Shown here: positions 1-7,505 of the stretch, piece after piece
Numbering within the stretch: position 1 is the first letter of the stretch
Layout of the letters: the number at the start of each line of letters is the position of its first letter
Origin: Clostridia bacterium
Lineage (GTDB): Bacteria > Bacillota > Clostridia > Lachnospirales > WQUN01
Length of the DNA stretch: 12,049 bases
Direction of reading: 5' to 3'
NCBI GenBank assembly: GCA_025997155.1
Contig: BNUF01000067.1
Span: forward strand, 1-12,049
The notes under the pieces: generated by a model
Seen by the model: only the letters and a program-made list of their open reading frames with translations
What the model was told of the DNA's origin: nothing
Databases searched by the model: none
Program-made: the position numbers and the translations under genes

Positions 1-35
1 TCCTCAAAGAAGCCGAAGAAACCCCAGGGAGCTGA
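1..35 (+). CDS. C-terminal end of an upstream gene (partial)
   Basis: The frame starting at base 3 reads LKEAEETPGS and stops at TGA 33-35, five bases before the GTG of the next gene. This tight spacing is what the rest of the operon shows. In A118-like synteny the gene here would be the major capsid protein or a small head protein, but ten residues cannot decide. A second frame is also open from base 1 and runs without a stop into the connector gene, so the connector could start further upstream and this feature would then not exist. The choice rests only on the GGGAG motif before the GTG. Confidence 0.3.
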   Translation, partial: LKEAEETPGS

Positions 36-39
36 TAAC

Positions 40-408
40 GTGGATAACCCCGCGATACTTTCAGATTTGGCGGCACACTTGAATAAAGACGCGTCCGAGT
101 TGCCCGCCGATTCGCAAGATACTATTGATACTATTTGGGATAACATACAGGCTTATATTTTGCCTAATTTCGCGAAAACCGCCGATTCCGCCTTGTTCGT
201 GAAAGCGGTATTGCGGCAGTATGATTATATCCAAACAGACGATTACAAGAACGCCAACACGCAAAGTATCCATATAGGGAATTTCAGCGTGGGTAAATTC
301 AAGGCTTATACAAAAGGCGGGGTAAGCAATATTGCCCCGTCTGTTTATGATTTGTTGCTCAAAAATGGTTATATGTGCAAAGTGGGTGGTCAATGTGGCA
401 ATGGCTGA
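40..408 (+). CDS. Phage head-tail connector protein
   Basis: This 122-residue protein probably belongs to the ring of head-tail adaptor subunits that docks under the portal after DNA packaging. It has no diagnostic motif that I can name. The call rests on its size, its mainly helical N-terminal half (residues about 1-60) and its place directly before a recognisable head-closure gene, as in A118-like phages. The start is taken as GTG at 40, with GGGAG about eight bases upstream. The frame is open to the window edge, so a longer form is possible. The stop overlaps the ATG of the next gene, which suggests translational coupling. It could instead be another small neck protein; the family is inferred mostly from context. 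Confidence 0.6.
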   Translation: MDNPAILSDLAAHLNKDASELPADSQDTIDTIWDNIQAYILPNFAKTADSALFVKAVLRQYDYIQTDDYKNANTQSIHIGNFSVGKFKAYTKGGVSNIAPSVYDLLLKNGYMCKVGGQCGNG

Positions 409-706
409 TATTCTGCCGTATTTAGTTCAAGAGGCGACTTTGTGTGAGTATCTATACGGAACAGGAAACAGCGGCGCGAAGTACGGCGAATCTTATGTTA
501 TAAGGTGTCGAATACAACCGCAATCTCGAAAGATGACGGATAATAAGGGCGTTGAGATTGTCGCCAGCGGAATGATATTTTTGCCGAAAGGAACAGAGAT
601 ACCGTTAGGCTCAAAGATAACCTACAAAGGCAAAGAGTACAAGCTGATTTCTCTTGAAAGTTGTTTTAGTATGGAGGAAAATCACGTTGAGGGCTGGTTA
701 AAATAA
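401..706 (+). CDS. Phage head closure protein (putative minor capsid protein 1 family)
   Basis: This 101-residue protein resembles the small neck protein annotated as putative minor capsid protein in A118-type phages, which closes the head after packaging. The start DILPYLVQEATLCEYLYGTG matches the family opening (an LPHLVTYERYLG-like stretch). A central beta-rich section follows, then a turn around TYKGKEYKLISLESC (about residues 75-90), and the end NHVEGWLK corresponds to the usual HHYEVSL-type C-terminus. The protein therefore looks complete. ATG 401 is chosen over an earlier in-frame ATG at 332 because it overlaps the upstream stop and gives the family's normal length. The reading frame directly after it is unexpected (see the minor-capsid-2 fragment). 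Confidence 0.7.
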   Translation: MADILPYLVQEATLCEYLYGTGNSGAKYGESYVIRCRIQPQSRKMTDNKGVEIVASGMIFLPKGTEIPLGSKITYKGKEYKLISLESCFSMEENHVEGWLK

Positions 707-1233
707 GCGCGTACAAGACTTTAAAACAAGCGATAGCGGCGGGGCTGTTTCACCCAAACTGCGGACACAGGGCAAACCGATATATCGAGGGATTAAGTGA
801 CCCAAAGAAAACAACGCCCGAGGAAACACTTAAAAATAAAGTTGACTATAAGGCGCGGCAACACCAACGCTATTTAGAACGCGCCTTGCGGCAGGCTAAA
901 CGCGAAGCAATGGTTGCAAATGATGCCGCCGAAATTGCGAAAGCAAACAATAAAATCAAGGCATACAGCGACAAAATCAATGAACATATTGATAAGTACG
1001 GGCTTTTGCGCCAAAGACAGCGCGAGGGAATCGGCAAAACAAGGTACGGCAATAATCCTTTGCAATTTGGCGGGACAGATAAATTTATTGCGCAGCGTGC
1101 CGTCGCCGCCTATGAACGGCAAACAGGGCAACCCGCGCCTGATGATTTCCTTACTAAGTTTTTGCCGAAAATGGCGGGAGTTTCGGATTATACGGTTATC
1201 AAAAAAGAGGTTTACAAATATTTGTCCGAGTAG
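703..1233 (+). pseudogene. C-terminal fragment of a MuF-type phage minor capsid protein 2, no start codon
   Basis: The frame is open from 691 to TAG 1231-1233. Translated from 703 it begins ISAYKTLKQAIAAGLFHPNC, followed by GHRANRYIEGLSD. This is the 'GLFHPNCRH...PYIPGV' signature of the Phage_min_cap2 / MuF family, head proteins that normally lie just after the portal gene. Only about 176 residues are present. The N-terminal portal-binding part and the upstream Cys motif of the family are missing. No ATG, GTG or TTG lies in frame between the stop at 688-690 and the HPNC motif; the first usable start is TTG 886, past the motif. The rest is charged and helical, ending EVYKYLSE. A GAGGG at 689-693 followed by ATA 703 is the only initiation-like arrangement. 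I read it as a remnant of a deletion, duplication or insertion, although a weakly expressed C-terminal domain cannot be excluded. Confidence 0.6.
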
Positions 1234-1240
1234 GTGTGTT

Positions 1241-1570
1241 ATGGCGGTTAATCTTTCAGAACTCGAAAGGCTGATTGCGCAAGTTGCCGACCAAGCAATA
1301 CACGATTGCGCGGACGACTTGCTTGCTAAATCGGGCGAACAAGTGCCGCACGACATGGGAACGCTTGAGTTGTCGGGCGAAGTTATAAGGCTTGACGCGG
1401 GGAAATATATTGTATCATATAACACAGCATACGCGGTTAAACAGCACGAGGACTTGACATTGCGGCATCAGCGCGGACGCAAGGCAAAGTACCTGGAAGA
1501 CCCTTACAACGAAAACGCGCAAAAGTACAAAGATTATATCGCGGCAAAAATAGCCGAAGCGTTAAAGTAG
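1241..1570 (+). CDS. HK97-gp10-like phage neck protein (minor capsid protein)
   Basis: This 109-residue protein looks like the HK97-gp10 / minor capsid protein family found between head closure and tail terminator, which helps join head and tail. The N-terminal helix (residues about 3-30) leads into the family layout of a conserved PHDMGTLELSGEV stretch, where relatives have P.x.G.L..S, then SYNTAYAVKQHEDLTLRHQRG and KAKYLEDPYNENAQKY, which match the usual YA..QHE...F.H..G.KFLE pattern. The start is ATG 1241, seven bases after the preceding stop and with only a weak AGGTG upstream, so translation may depend on coupling. The next gene begins 14 bases downstream. Confidence 0.72.
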   Translation: MAVNLSELERLIAQVADQAIHDCADDLLAKSGEQVPHDMGTLELSGEVIRLDAGKYIVSYNTAYAVKQHEDLTLRHQRGRKAKYLEDPYNENAQKYKDYIAAKIAEALK

Positions 1571-1584
1571 ATTGGTGGGATTTT

Positions 1585-1986
1585 ATGACAATGCCCGAAG
1601 ATATAGCTTTTTATTTGCGGGATTGCGGCATGGGCGTTTATGAATCCGAAGGTATCAGTACAATAAGTATCGGCGGATTCAAGGAATACTATGAGAATAA
1701 CATAACCCTTTTCCAGTACGCGGGGTTTCCGCCTTTGCTGAAACAGCTCGACACAATAGAACACTTGAGTTTGCAAATATTGACAAGGGATTTAGTTTAT
1801 GTGAACTCGTTAGAACTGATTGAAAAAATAACAAGGATTCTAGACCAAACAAGACCAACAATCAACGGGACTTTTTACCCGCTTATCATGGCGAATCAAA
1901 GCCCTTTTTTTATGGAATTAACAGAAAACGAACACTACATTTTCGGCGTGAATCTAAGCGTCGCGAGACGATATACGGAGGACTGA
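1585..1986 (+). CDS. Phage tail terminator (minor capsid protein family)
   Basis: This 133-residue protein matches the phage family often annotated as minor capsid protein and placed just before the tail tube gene; by position it should be the tail terminator, which caps the assembled tail and attaches it to the head. Recognisable parts are the opening DIAFYLRDCGMGVYESEG, a central helix with LILTRDLVYVNSLELIEKI-like character, and the strongly conserved end TRPTINGTFYPLIMANQSPF with a final ENEHYIFGVNLSVARRY. It appears complete. ATG 1585 follows a TGGTGGGA ribosome binding site. The stop lies four bases before the tail tube ATG, and the GGAGG serving that gene sits inside the last codons of this one. 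Confidence 0.75.
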   Translation: MTMPEDIAFYLRDCGMGVYESEGISTISIGGFKEYYENNITLFQYAGFPPLLKQLDTIEHLSLQILTRDLVYVNSLELIEKITRILDQTRPTINGTFYPLIMANQSPFFMELTENEHYIFGVNLSVARRYTED

Positions 1987-1990
1987 TAAT

Positions 1991-2857
1991 ATGGGCTACC
2001 AACCACTACCAACAATTGGATTTGACAAATACACTTATTGGAATCTTTTAACAGATACGCCGACAGGGCGGACATATGGCGCGGCAAAGAGTTTACTAGG
2101 CAATGTTTCGGTAGAACCTACCGACACGGCAAACACGGAAACCTTTGACGCGGATAACGTCGCGTATGCTTCATTTCCATACATTGAAAACGAGGGACAC
2201 ACCTTGACAGGCGCTGACATAACCCCCGAAGTTTACGCGGATTTCACGGGAGTTTCCCTTGACGAAAGCGGCGGATACGAACCAGATAGAGGTAACACTC
2301 CGCAATTTGCGGTCGCTTGGCGGTTAATGAAATCAGATAAGACATTCAGGTATGTGAGGTACAATAAGGGTATTTTCAGTACACCTCCGAATGTGGGCGG
2401 GACAACTAAACCTTCGCAAGGCGCTCCGACTTTTGGAACGGCAACCGTCACATACAAAGCACTTGACACCATTTTCGGAAAAAAATATTACTTTATCGAC
2501 GAAAGCGCGATACTTGCCTTGGGGTTGACTATCGAGGAGTTTGAGGCGGAATTTTTTAACGACCCGAATTATAAACCCGCCGCGAATCTAGCGCCTAGCG
2601 TGAACGCGCCTGATGCCGCGACATTAAGCGCGGGCGGCGTTCTGACTTATTCGGTTAAACTCGGCAACGGCACGCTAAAGGCAACATCAGCGGCAATATC
2701 AAGCGGCGACACAGACGTTGCAATCGTTGCCCCGCCTAGCCTTGCCGTAAATGGAAATATCACAGTTGTTGGAATCGGCGCGGGTTCGGCGAACGTAACG
2801 ATAACTTTCAACGACACAAACAACACAACAAAGACAATCGGCGTAACTGTTAATTAA
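1991..2857 (+). CDS. Major tail tube protein with C-terminal Ig-like domain
   Basis: This 288-residue protein polymerises into the tail tube. The N-terminal part (about residues 1-200) resembles A118/TP901-1-type major tail proteins: it is beta-rich, contains a YGAAKSLLGNVSVEPT segment and an IENEGHTLTGADITPEVYAD stretch, and includes AWRLMKSDKTFRYVRYNKG before a long loop. After a Pro/Ala linker (about 193-207) comes an Ig-like fold of the bacterial Big type (about 208-288) with alternating strands and an ending close to NVTITFNDTNNTTKTIGVTV. Such decorations project from the tube and are thought to bind surface glycans weakly. GGAGG at 1977-1981 precedes ATG 1991. Its position between terminator and gpG fits. 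The fold of the last domain is inferred by pattern only. Confidence 0.85.
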   Translation: MGYQPLPTIGFDKYTYWNLLTDTPTGRTYGAAKSLLGNVSVEPTDTANTETFDADNVAYASFPYIENEGHTLTGADITPEVYADFTGVSLDESGGYEPDRGNTPQFAVAWRLMKSDKTFRYVRYNKGIFSTPPNVGGTTKPSQGAPTFGTATVTYKALDTIFGKKYYFIDESAILALGLTIEEFEAEFFNDPNYKPAANLAPSVNAPDAATLSAGGVLTYSVKLGNGTLKATSAAISSGDTDVAIVAPPSLAVNGNITVVGIGAGSANVTITFNDTNNTTKTIGVTVN

Positions 2858-2871
2858 TCGGAGGATAAAAC

Positions 2872-3138
2872 ATGGATAACTTGATTGCGACAATCGACGG
2901 ACAAGAATATACGAGCAAGGCTATTGATTTCAGCGTTATACGCGAAATTGACTCTAAATCGAAAGGGAGCGGCTTTGCGGCGTTTGAAGTATGCGACCCT
3001 ATCGTTGTACGGCTTTTTTCGGGGATTTGCGACATAAGAAAGGCCGACTTAAAAGAGCGGTCGCGTCTTAACGGCAGGTTGTTCAAGGCATACCTTGAAA
3101 CTCTCGAATCCTTAAAAAACGGAATGGACGAAGAATAG
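2872..3138 (+). CDS. Tail assembly chaperone gpG-like
   Basis: This 88-residue protein is encoded between tail tube and tape measure, where almost all long-tailed phages encode two tail assembly chaperones sharing one start. It opens MDNLIATIDGQEYTSKAIDF, a pattern common in this small family, and ends in a helix ETLESLKNGMDEE. These chaperones coat the tape measure protein before tube polymerisation and are not kept in the virion. GGAGG (with ATAAAAC spacing) precedes ATG 2872. The 0-frame product ends 18 bases after a slippery heptamer that also gives rise to the longer gpGT form. The family is highly divergent, so the call rests on position, size and the frameshift arrangement. Confidence 0.8.
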   Translation: MDNLIATIDGQEYTSKAIDFSVIREIDSKSKGSGFAAFEVCDPIVVRLFSGICDIRKADLKERSRLNGRLFKAYLETLESLKNGMDEE

Positions 3139-3371
3139 GGGGCGATACGCAACCAAGCGGCGACGGATTAGAATCTTCGTTGCAATGTTTCACCTATCTT
3201 TTTCTGAAACTATACAATATGCCGCCGTCGATTTTGGGACAGCAAGACCCAAAGGACGTTATGTATCTGCTTGACAAGATTATAGACGACCACGAAAACA
3301 CCGAAGATAGCGGCGGTAAAAAGAAATCTGATTTGTCAAAAGTTTCTAATATGTGGTATAGCGGATTGTAA
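2872..3371 (+). CDS. gpGT-like tail assembly chaperone made by -1 frameshift
   Basis: Reading the gpG frame to AAC 3118-3120 and then slipping one base back continues as CGG 3120-3122 and stays open to TAA 3369-3371. The fusion is 83 + 83 = 166 residues. The added part has a flexible Gly/Gln/Ser linker (GGDTQPSGDGLESS) and a helical T domain with QCFTYLFLKLYNMPPS, then QDPKDVMYLLDKIIDD and a charged Lys-rich stretch ending NMWYSGL. No plausible independent start with a ribosome binding site precedes the T domain; TTG 3180 lacks one. By analogy with lambda gpGT, the T domain should bring gpG-coated tape measure to tail tube subunits. It ends 15 bases before the tape measure ATG. Confidence 0.78.
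3114..3120 (+). promoter_or_regulatory. -1 ribosomal frameshift slippery heptamer A AAA AAC
   Basis: The bases A AAA AAC sit in the correct phase: the 0-frame codons are TTA AAA AAC, so the heptamer is X XXY YYZ, one of the best-known -1 slippery sequences. The 0-frame stop TAG comes at 3136-3138, and the -1 frame is open for 83 codons beyond the site. I did not identify a convincing downstream pseudoknot by eye. The location near the end of gpG is exactly where this element lies in lambda-type tail operons. Confidence 0.85.
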
Positions 3372-3373
3372 TT

Positions 3374-3383
3374 AGGAGGTGAT
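3374..3383 (+). promoter_or_regulatory. Near-perfect Shine-Dalgarno for the tape measure gene
   Basis: AGGAGGTGAT lies three bases before ATG 3387 and is fully complementary to the consensus 3' end of Bacillota 16S rRNA. It is the strongest ribosome binding site in the window and fixes the tape measure start. Confidence 0.75.
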
Positions 3384-3386
3384 TTT

Positions 3387-6300
3387 ATGAATGTCGCAGA
3401 TGTCAATATCGGAATGGGAATGGATTTAGACGGACTTCAAAAAGACATTGCGCGGGCTGAGCGTATCCTTGAATCAATTGAAAACGAGAGGATACGGCTT
3501 GATGTCGGGGTTGACACAAGCGCGGTTGAAACTAGCGTGAGCGTAACCAATCGAATGTTAGAAGAGATAAAATCCGACGTTCATATTTCACCTCTTGTAG
3601 ACCTTAAGGAAATGTACGAATCAGTTCAAAAAATATACAAGGAACTCGACGAGATACGAAATCAAAAGGTTATGATAACTAATGTGGAAGTTGACGGAAA
3701 ACCAGTTGAAAACAGCGCGAAAGCCACGAAGAATAAACTCGTCGCCGTTTTGGGACTTGGCGTAAAAGCGGCGTTAGCACACACTCTTCAAGAATTTTCA
3801 AGAAGCCTTATCAGTAGCGCGGGGGGATTTCCCGCCGTGCTTGCAATGGTACAATCTGGATTCGCTAGTTTAGCCGCGAGATTTCCCGCGCTTGCGGCGG
3901 CGGGGACGGCGGCGTTCGGTGCTTTAGCCCGCGCATCCAATGCTTTTATAGTTGGGGCAACGGCGGGGTTTGCGGCAATCAAATTAAAGCTGACACAGGT
4001 TTTTTCAAGTTCAAAGGTGCAAGGTTTTTTCTCTATGGTACGGTTGGAGTTGCAAAACGCGGCAATGCAAGTCGGGGTTTTCGGAAACGCCGTCGCGGGT
4101 ACGTTAAAGGGGATAGTTAGTATTGCCCAACACTGGGGGCTTGTCAAGGCGGGAATCGCGCTTGCGGTTACGGAAGTTTTGGCGTTTAAGGCGGCGATTA
4201 CAACAGCTGTTCCAAACGCTGATTATGAGAAGAACTTAGGGTTTTATAAAATTCTTGTCGGGGATTTGGAAAACGCCAAGGGATTACTTGAGGAAATGCG
4301 TGGACTTTCAGTATCGTCTCCGCTTGACCAAAATGCTATACAGGACGCGGGCAAAACGCTTATGTCATTTGGCATAGAATCAAAAAAAATCATGGGAATT
4401 GTGAAACAATTGGGAGACATATCCGGCGGTGAAAGTGAGCAGTTTAAGCGATTGGCACTTGTCTACGCGCAAGTAGCAAGCACGGGCAAGTTAATGGGGC
4501 AAGACCTGTTGCAACTTATCAACGCTGGATTTAACCCGCTTTTGGAGATATCCCAAAAAACAGGGCAATCTATAGCTAAACTTAAAGATATCATGGCGAA
4601 CGGTGAGGGGATTTCCAGTGAGGCGGTGGCGGAGGCTTTTATAAGCGCGACCTCCGAGGGCGGACGCTTTTATGGAATGATGGAAAGTCAGTCGCAGACG
4701 CTCTACGGCTCGATATCCACACTCAAAGGCATATGGAAGGAATTTGTACGCGCAATAGGCGAAAAGAGTTTTGAAACTCTTAGAGACGCGTTACAGACTA
4801 TTTCAAACGAGGTAGTCAAGCTCTCCGAATCAGGCAAGTTAGCGAAATGGGCGGACGGAATCGGCACGGCAATTAACGCGATTATAAAGCCGATAACGTC
4901 GTTGACGACGTTTTTAATCGAACACAGAGAAGTCGCTAATACATTGAAATACGCTATACTGGCGGCGAATATCAACAAAATTATAGGGATTATCGGCATT
5001 GCGGGTTCGGCGTTTTTTAAGTTTGGCGCAGTATTGTCAAGCGGCGCGGCACTTGTCGGAAGTTATGGCGCTAGGATTATTGGTGTGACAACAAGTGTCT
5101 CGATACTTAATACGACGGTGAGGGCGACAAGCATTGCGTTCAAAACGCAGATAGCGGCGGCTCTTGTGGCATACAGAACGTCAATTGTCGCCGCCACTAC
5201 CGCGACGGATATCATGACAGCGCGGACGGCGTTACTTAACAAAACGTTGATTACATTGGGGGTTTCTATAAAAACCGTATTTTTGGGCGGTATCGCGCAG
5301 TTAAAGGCAATCCCCGCTTTGATAATGGGTGCGGCGGGTGCGGTGCAAAAAGCGACGCTTGCCGCCAACGCGGCGATTGCGGGGACTGTTCTTGCGGTGG
5401 GCGCGCTTATTTTGGCGGTAAAGCATTACGCCGAGGAATGGGAAAAAGCGTACAAGATGCAGTTTTCGGCGGATATTAAAAACGGAATATATGACGCAAT
5501 AGACAGGTACGAAAAACTTAAAAAAGAGATTGCAAACGATAGCAACAAAAGCGATAGGGAAAAAGCAGAACAGATACAGATACTTGACGACGAGATAAAA
5601 AAACTTCAAAAAGATTTAGGGATTAAAGTCCAAGCCGAAAAGGAAGACGCGGAAGTAACTAAAAACAGCGCAGAAAAGATAAAAGAATATGTCGACGCAA
5701 TCAAAAACAGTTCTTCCGCCATAGCCGAGTTGAATCAAATACAACAAAAACTATCCGAAAACGAAGCCTTGAACGCAAAGGAAATTGACGATTTAATATC
5801 AAAATATCCACAGCTTGCGTCTAAAATAGAAAAAACGGCGGAAGGCTATAAAATACAGACAGGCACTATTGACCTAGTTAGAGTTAGCGCCTTAAACTCC
5901 GTCCGTGTCACTATGAAAGCGCAAGAAGATGAAACGAGGGCGGTAATCGAGCAAAGCTCCGCAAGGCTTAAGGCGTACGGAATAGAGTTATCAACCATAC
6001 AATCACTTAACGACGCAAAACGCGAAGCTTCTAAGATTGCGCGTCCGAGTACGGCGGATTTAATCGCGGGTATCGCTAAAAACAACGACGAAATGGTTAA
6101 GAATTTATCAGATTATAAAGATAAGGTTGACACAATCATAAACCCTATGCTCGATTACGGCGCGTTGATTGACGCTAACAAAGAACGGCTTAAGATGTTG
6201 CAAGATATCAAATACGGCGTTGATACTCCGAAACCCAAGAAAGAAAAAGAAGAAAAGGACGATTCCGCCGAAAAAGCCAAAAAGGCGCGTGAAGAGTTTA

Positions 6301-7505
6301 TCAAAGAACAGTTTGACAATCTCAAATTCTTACGCGACACGGACGAGGTGTCAGAGTTGACATACTACAGCCGTTTGGAAGAACTTAGAGATATCTACCT
6401 AACTAAAAACTCCTCCGAGTGGCGGTCGTATACCGCCGATATGCACAACTTCCAAAAAGAACAGCGCGATAAGTCTATTGAGGACGCGAAATCCGATTTT
6501 TCAAAATCTTTGGAAGGTATGAAAATCAACATTGACGAACGAGACTTTTATGACAACTGGAGTTTGCCGACACAAAAGATAGACGAACTAAACGCAATGC
6601 TTGCGGCTATTGATGACGGATACGAACAGAACTTACTCGACAAAGAAGAATACCTTGATAAGATTCGGGAGATAAACCGAGAAATTTATAACGCTGAAAA
6701 GGAACTAACTAAAAACCTTATCAGCGAACAAGAGAAACGCCTATCGGACTTGAAAAAATTCTATTCGGAGCAGTACGAGCTTGAAAAGAAAAAATCCGAC
6801 AAAATGTTAAAGTCCGAGAAATCTAATACCGAAGCTATCTTGAAATCCTTGAAAGACGACCTTGCGAACAGGAAAAAGTCTGTAGACGCGCAGATAAAAG
6901 AAGTGCGGCGGCAGGCTGACGCGCAGAAAAAAGCCTATGACGATATGAACAGGGCGAAAGACATTGGTAAACTACAGGCGCAAGAGGCGGTTTTCCGTTC
7001 GGCGGTGACCGTCGAGGGCAGAAACGAGTACGAACGGATAAAGGGCGAACTTGAAAAATACGCGCAAGAGCAACGCCAAACGGAGCTTGAGGAGATAGCA
7101 AACGCTCGAGCCGAGGCGTGGCAGGCGGATTATGACAAATACGAACAAGAGGCGAAAATCCGAGAGGAAGCGATTCAAAAAAGGCTTGACGATATAAGGG
7201 AATCCGAGGCGGCACGCCTTGATGAGTTAAGACAATTGCAAGAAGACGAAGTAAGCCGACTTCAAGATATATTGGGCGAGTTAAAGGAAATGAAATACGA
7301 CGCTGCTAACAGGAATCTTGAAGGACTTGCGGACGCAATAAGCGCGGCTTATAAAATTGTCAATGAATCAACCACAAATAACACGCAAAACACCACGAAC
7401 AACAATATAACAATGAATAACAACGTATCTGACAATCAGACGGCGAAAGCCTTGTCGCGGTCGGTGCAACTAGCAATCGGAGGAGGCGCGTCTGTATATG
7501 CTTGA
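3387..7505 (+). CDS. Tail tape measure protein
   Basis: This 1372-residue protein is the largest gene and sets tail length by acting as a ruler inside the growing tube; in the virion it is ejected ahead of the DNA. A charged coiled-coil start (about 1-110) is followed by an Ala/Gly-rich hydrophobic region (about 120-270). Next comes the conserved tape-measure N-terminal domain (about 270-455), with NADYEKNLGFYKILVGDLEN, LSVSSPLDQNAIQDAGKTL and GQDLLQLINAGFNPL. More hydrophobic helices lie at about 510-580 and 660-685 (IAGTVLAVGALILAV), and may insert in the host membrane. From about 690 to 1320 the protein is Lys/Glu-rich coiled coil. The last 45 residues are Asn/Thr-rich (NNTQNTTNNNITMNNN) before a short end. 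No lytic transglycosylase or peptidase domain is evident. The stop overlaps the Dit start. Confidence 0.95.
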   Translation: MNVADVNIGMGMDLDGLQKDIARAERILESIENERIRLDVGVDTSAVETSVSVTNRMLEEIKSDVHISPLVDLKEMYESVQKIYKELDEIRNQKVMITNVEVDGKPVENSAKATKNKLVAVLGLGVKAALAHTLQEFSRSLISSAGGFPAVLAMVQSGFASLAARFPALAAAGTAAFGALARASNAFIVGATAGFAAIKLKLTQVFSSSKVQGFFSMVRLELQNAAMQVGVFGNAVAGTLKGIVSIAQHWGLVKAGIALAVTEVLAFKAAITTAVPNADYEKNLGFYKILVGDLENAKGLLEEMRGLSVSSPLDQNAIQDAGKTLMSFGIESKKIMGIVKQLGDISGGESEQFKRLALVYAQVASTGKLMGQDLLQLINAGFNPLLEISQKTGQSIAKLKDIMANGEGISSEAVAEAFISATSEGGRFYGMMESQSQTLYGSISTLKGIWKEFVRAIGEKSFETLRDALQTISNEVVKLSESGKLAKWADGIGTAINAIIKPITSLTTFLIEHREVANTLKYAILAANINKIIGIIGIAGSAFFKFGAVLSSGAALVGSYGARIIGVTTSVSILNTTVRATSIAFKTQIAAALVAYRTSIVAATTATDIMTARTALLNKTLITLGVSIKTVFLGGIAQLKAIPALIMGAAGAVQKATLAANAAIAGTVLAVGALILAVKHYAEEWEKAYKMQFSADIKNGIYDAIDRYEKLKKEIANDSNKSDREKAEQIQILDDEIKKLQKDLGIKVQAEKEDAEVTKNSAEKIKEYVDAIKNSSSAIAELNQIQQKLSENEALNAKEIDDLISKYPQLASKIEKTAEGYKIQTGTIDLVRVSALNSVRVTMKAQEDETRAVIEQSSARLKAYGIELSTIQSLNDAKREASKIARPSTADLIAGIAKNNDEMVKNLSDYKDKVDTIINPMLDYGALIDANKERLKMLQDIKYGVDTPKPKKEKEEKDDSAEKAKKAREEFIKEQFDNLKFLRDTDEVSELTYYSRLEELRDIYLTKNSSEWRSYTADMHNFQKEQRDKSIEDAKSDFSKSLEGMKINIDERDFYDNWSLPTQKIDELNAMLAAIDDGYEQNLLDKEEYLDKIREINREIYNAEKELTKNLISEQEKRLSDLKKFYSEQYELEKKKSDKMLKSEKSNTEAILKSLKDDLANRKKSVDAQIKEVRRQADAQKKAYDDMNRAKDIGKLQAQEAVFRSAVTVEGRNEYERIKGELEKYAQEQRQTELEEIANARAEAWQADYDKYEQEAKIREEAIQKRLDDIRESEAARLDELRQLQEDEVSRLQDILGELKEMKYDAANRNLEGLADAISAAYKIVNESTTNNTQNTTNNNITMNNNVSDNQTAKALSRSVQLAIGGGASVYA

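Noticed and set aside
332..400. Longer N-terminus for the head closure protein from ATG 332
   Set aside because: It would overlap the connector gene by 77 bases and add a Cys-rich stretch not seen in the family; ATG 401 gives the normal length.
3180..3371. Stand-alone 63-residue gene starting at TTG 3180
   Set aside because: It has no ribosome binding site, its frame is open upstream to the slippery heptamer, and its sequence fits the T domain of gpGT.
6835..7215. Antisense open frame of 126 codons in the tape measure gene
   Set aside because: It is the mirror of a strongly coiled-coil coding region, Pro/Arg-rich, with no ribosome binding site or recognisable domain.
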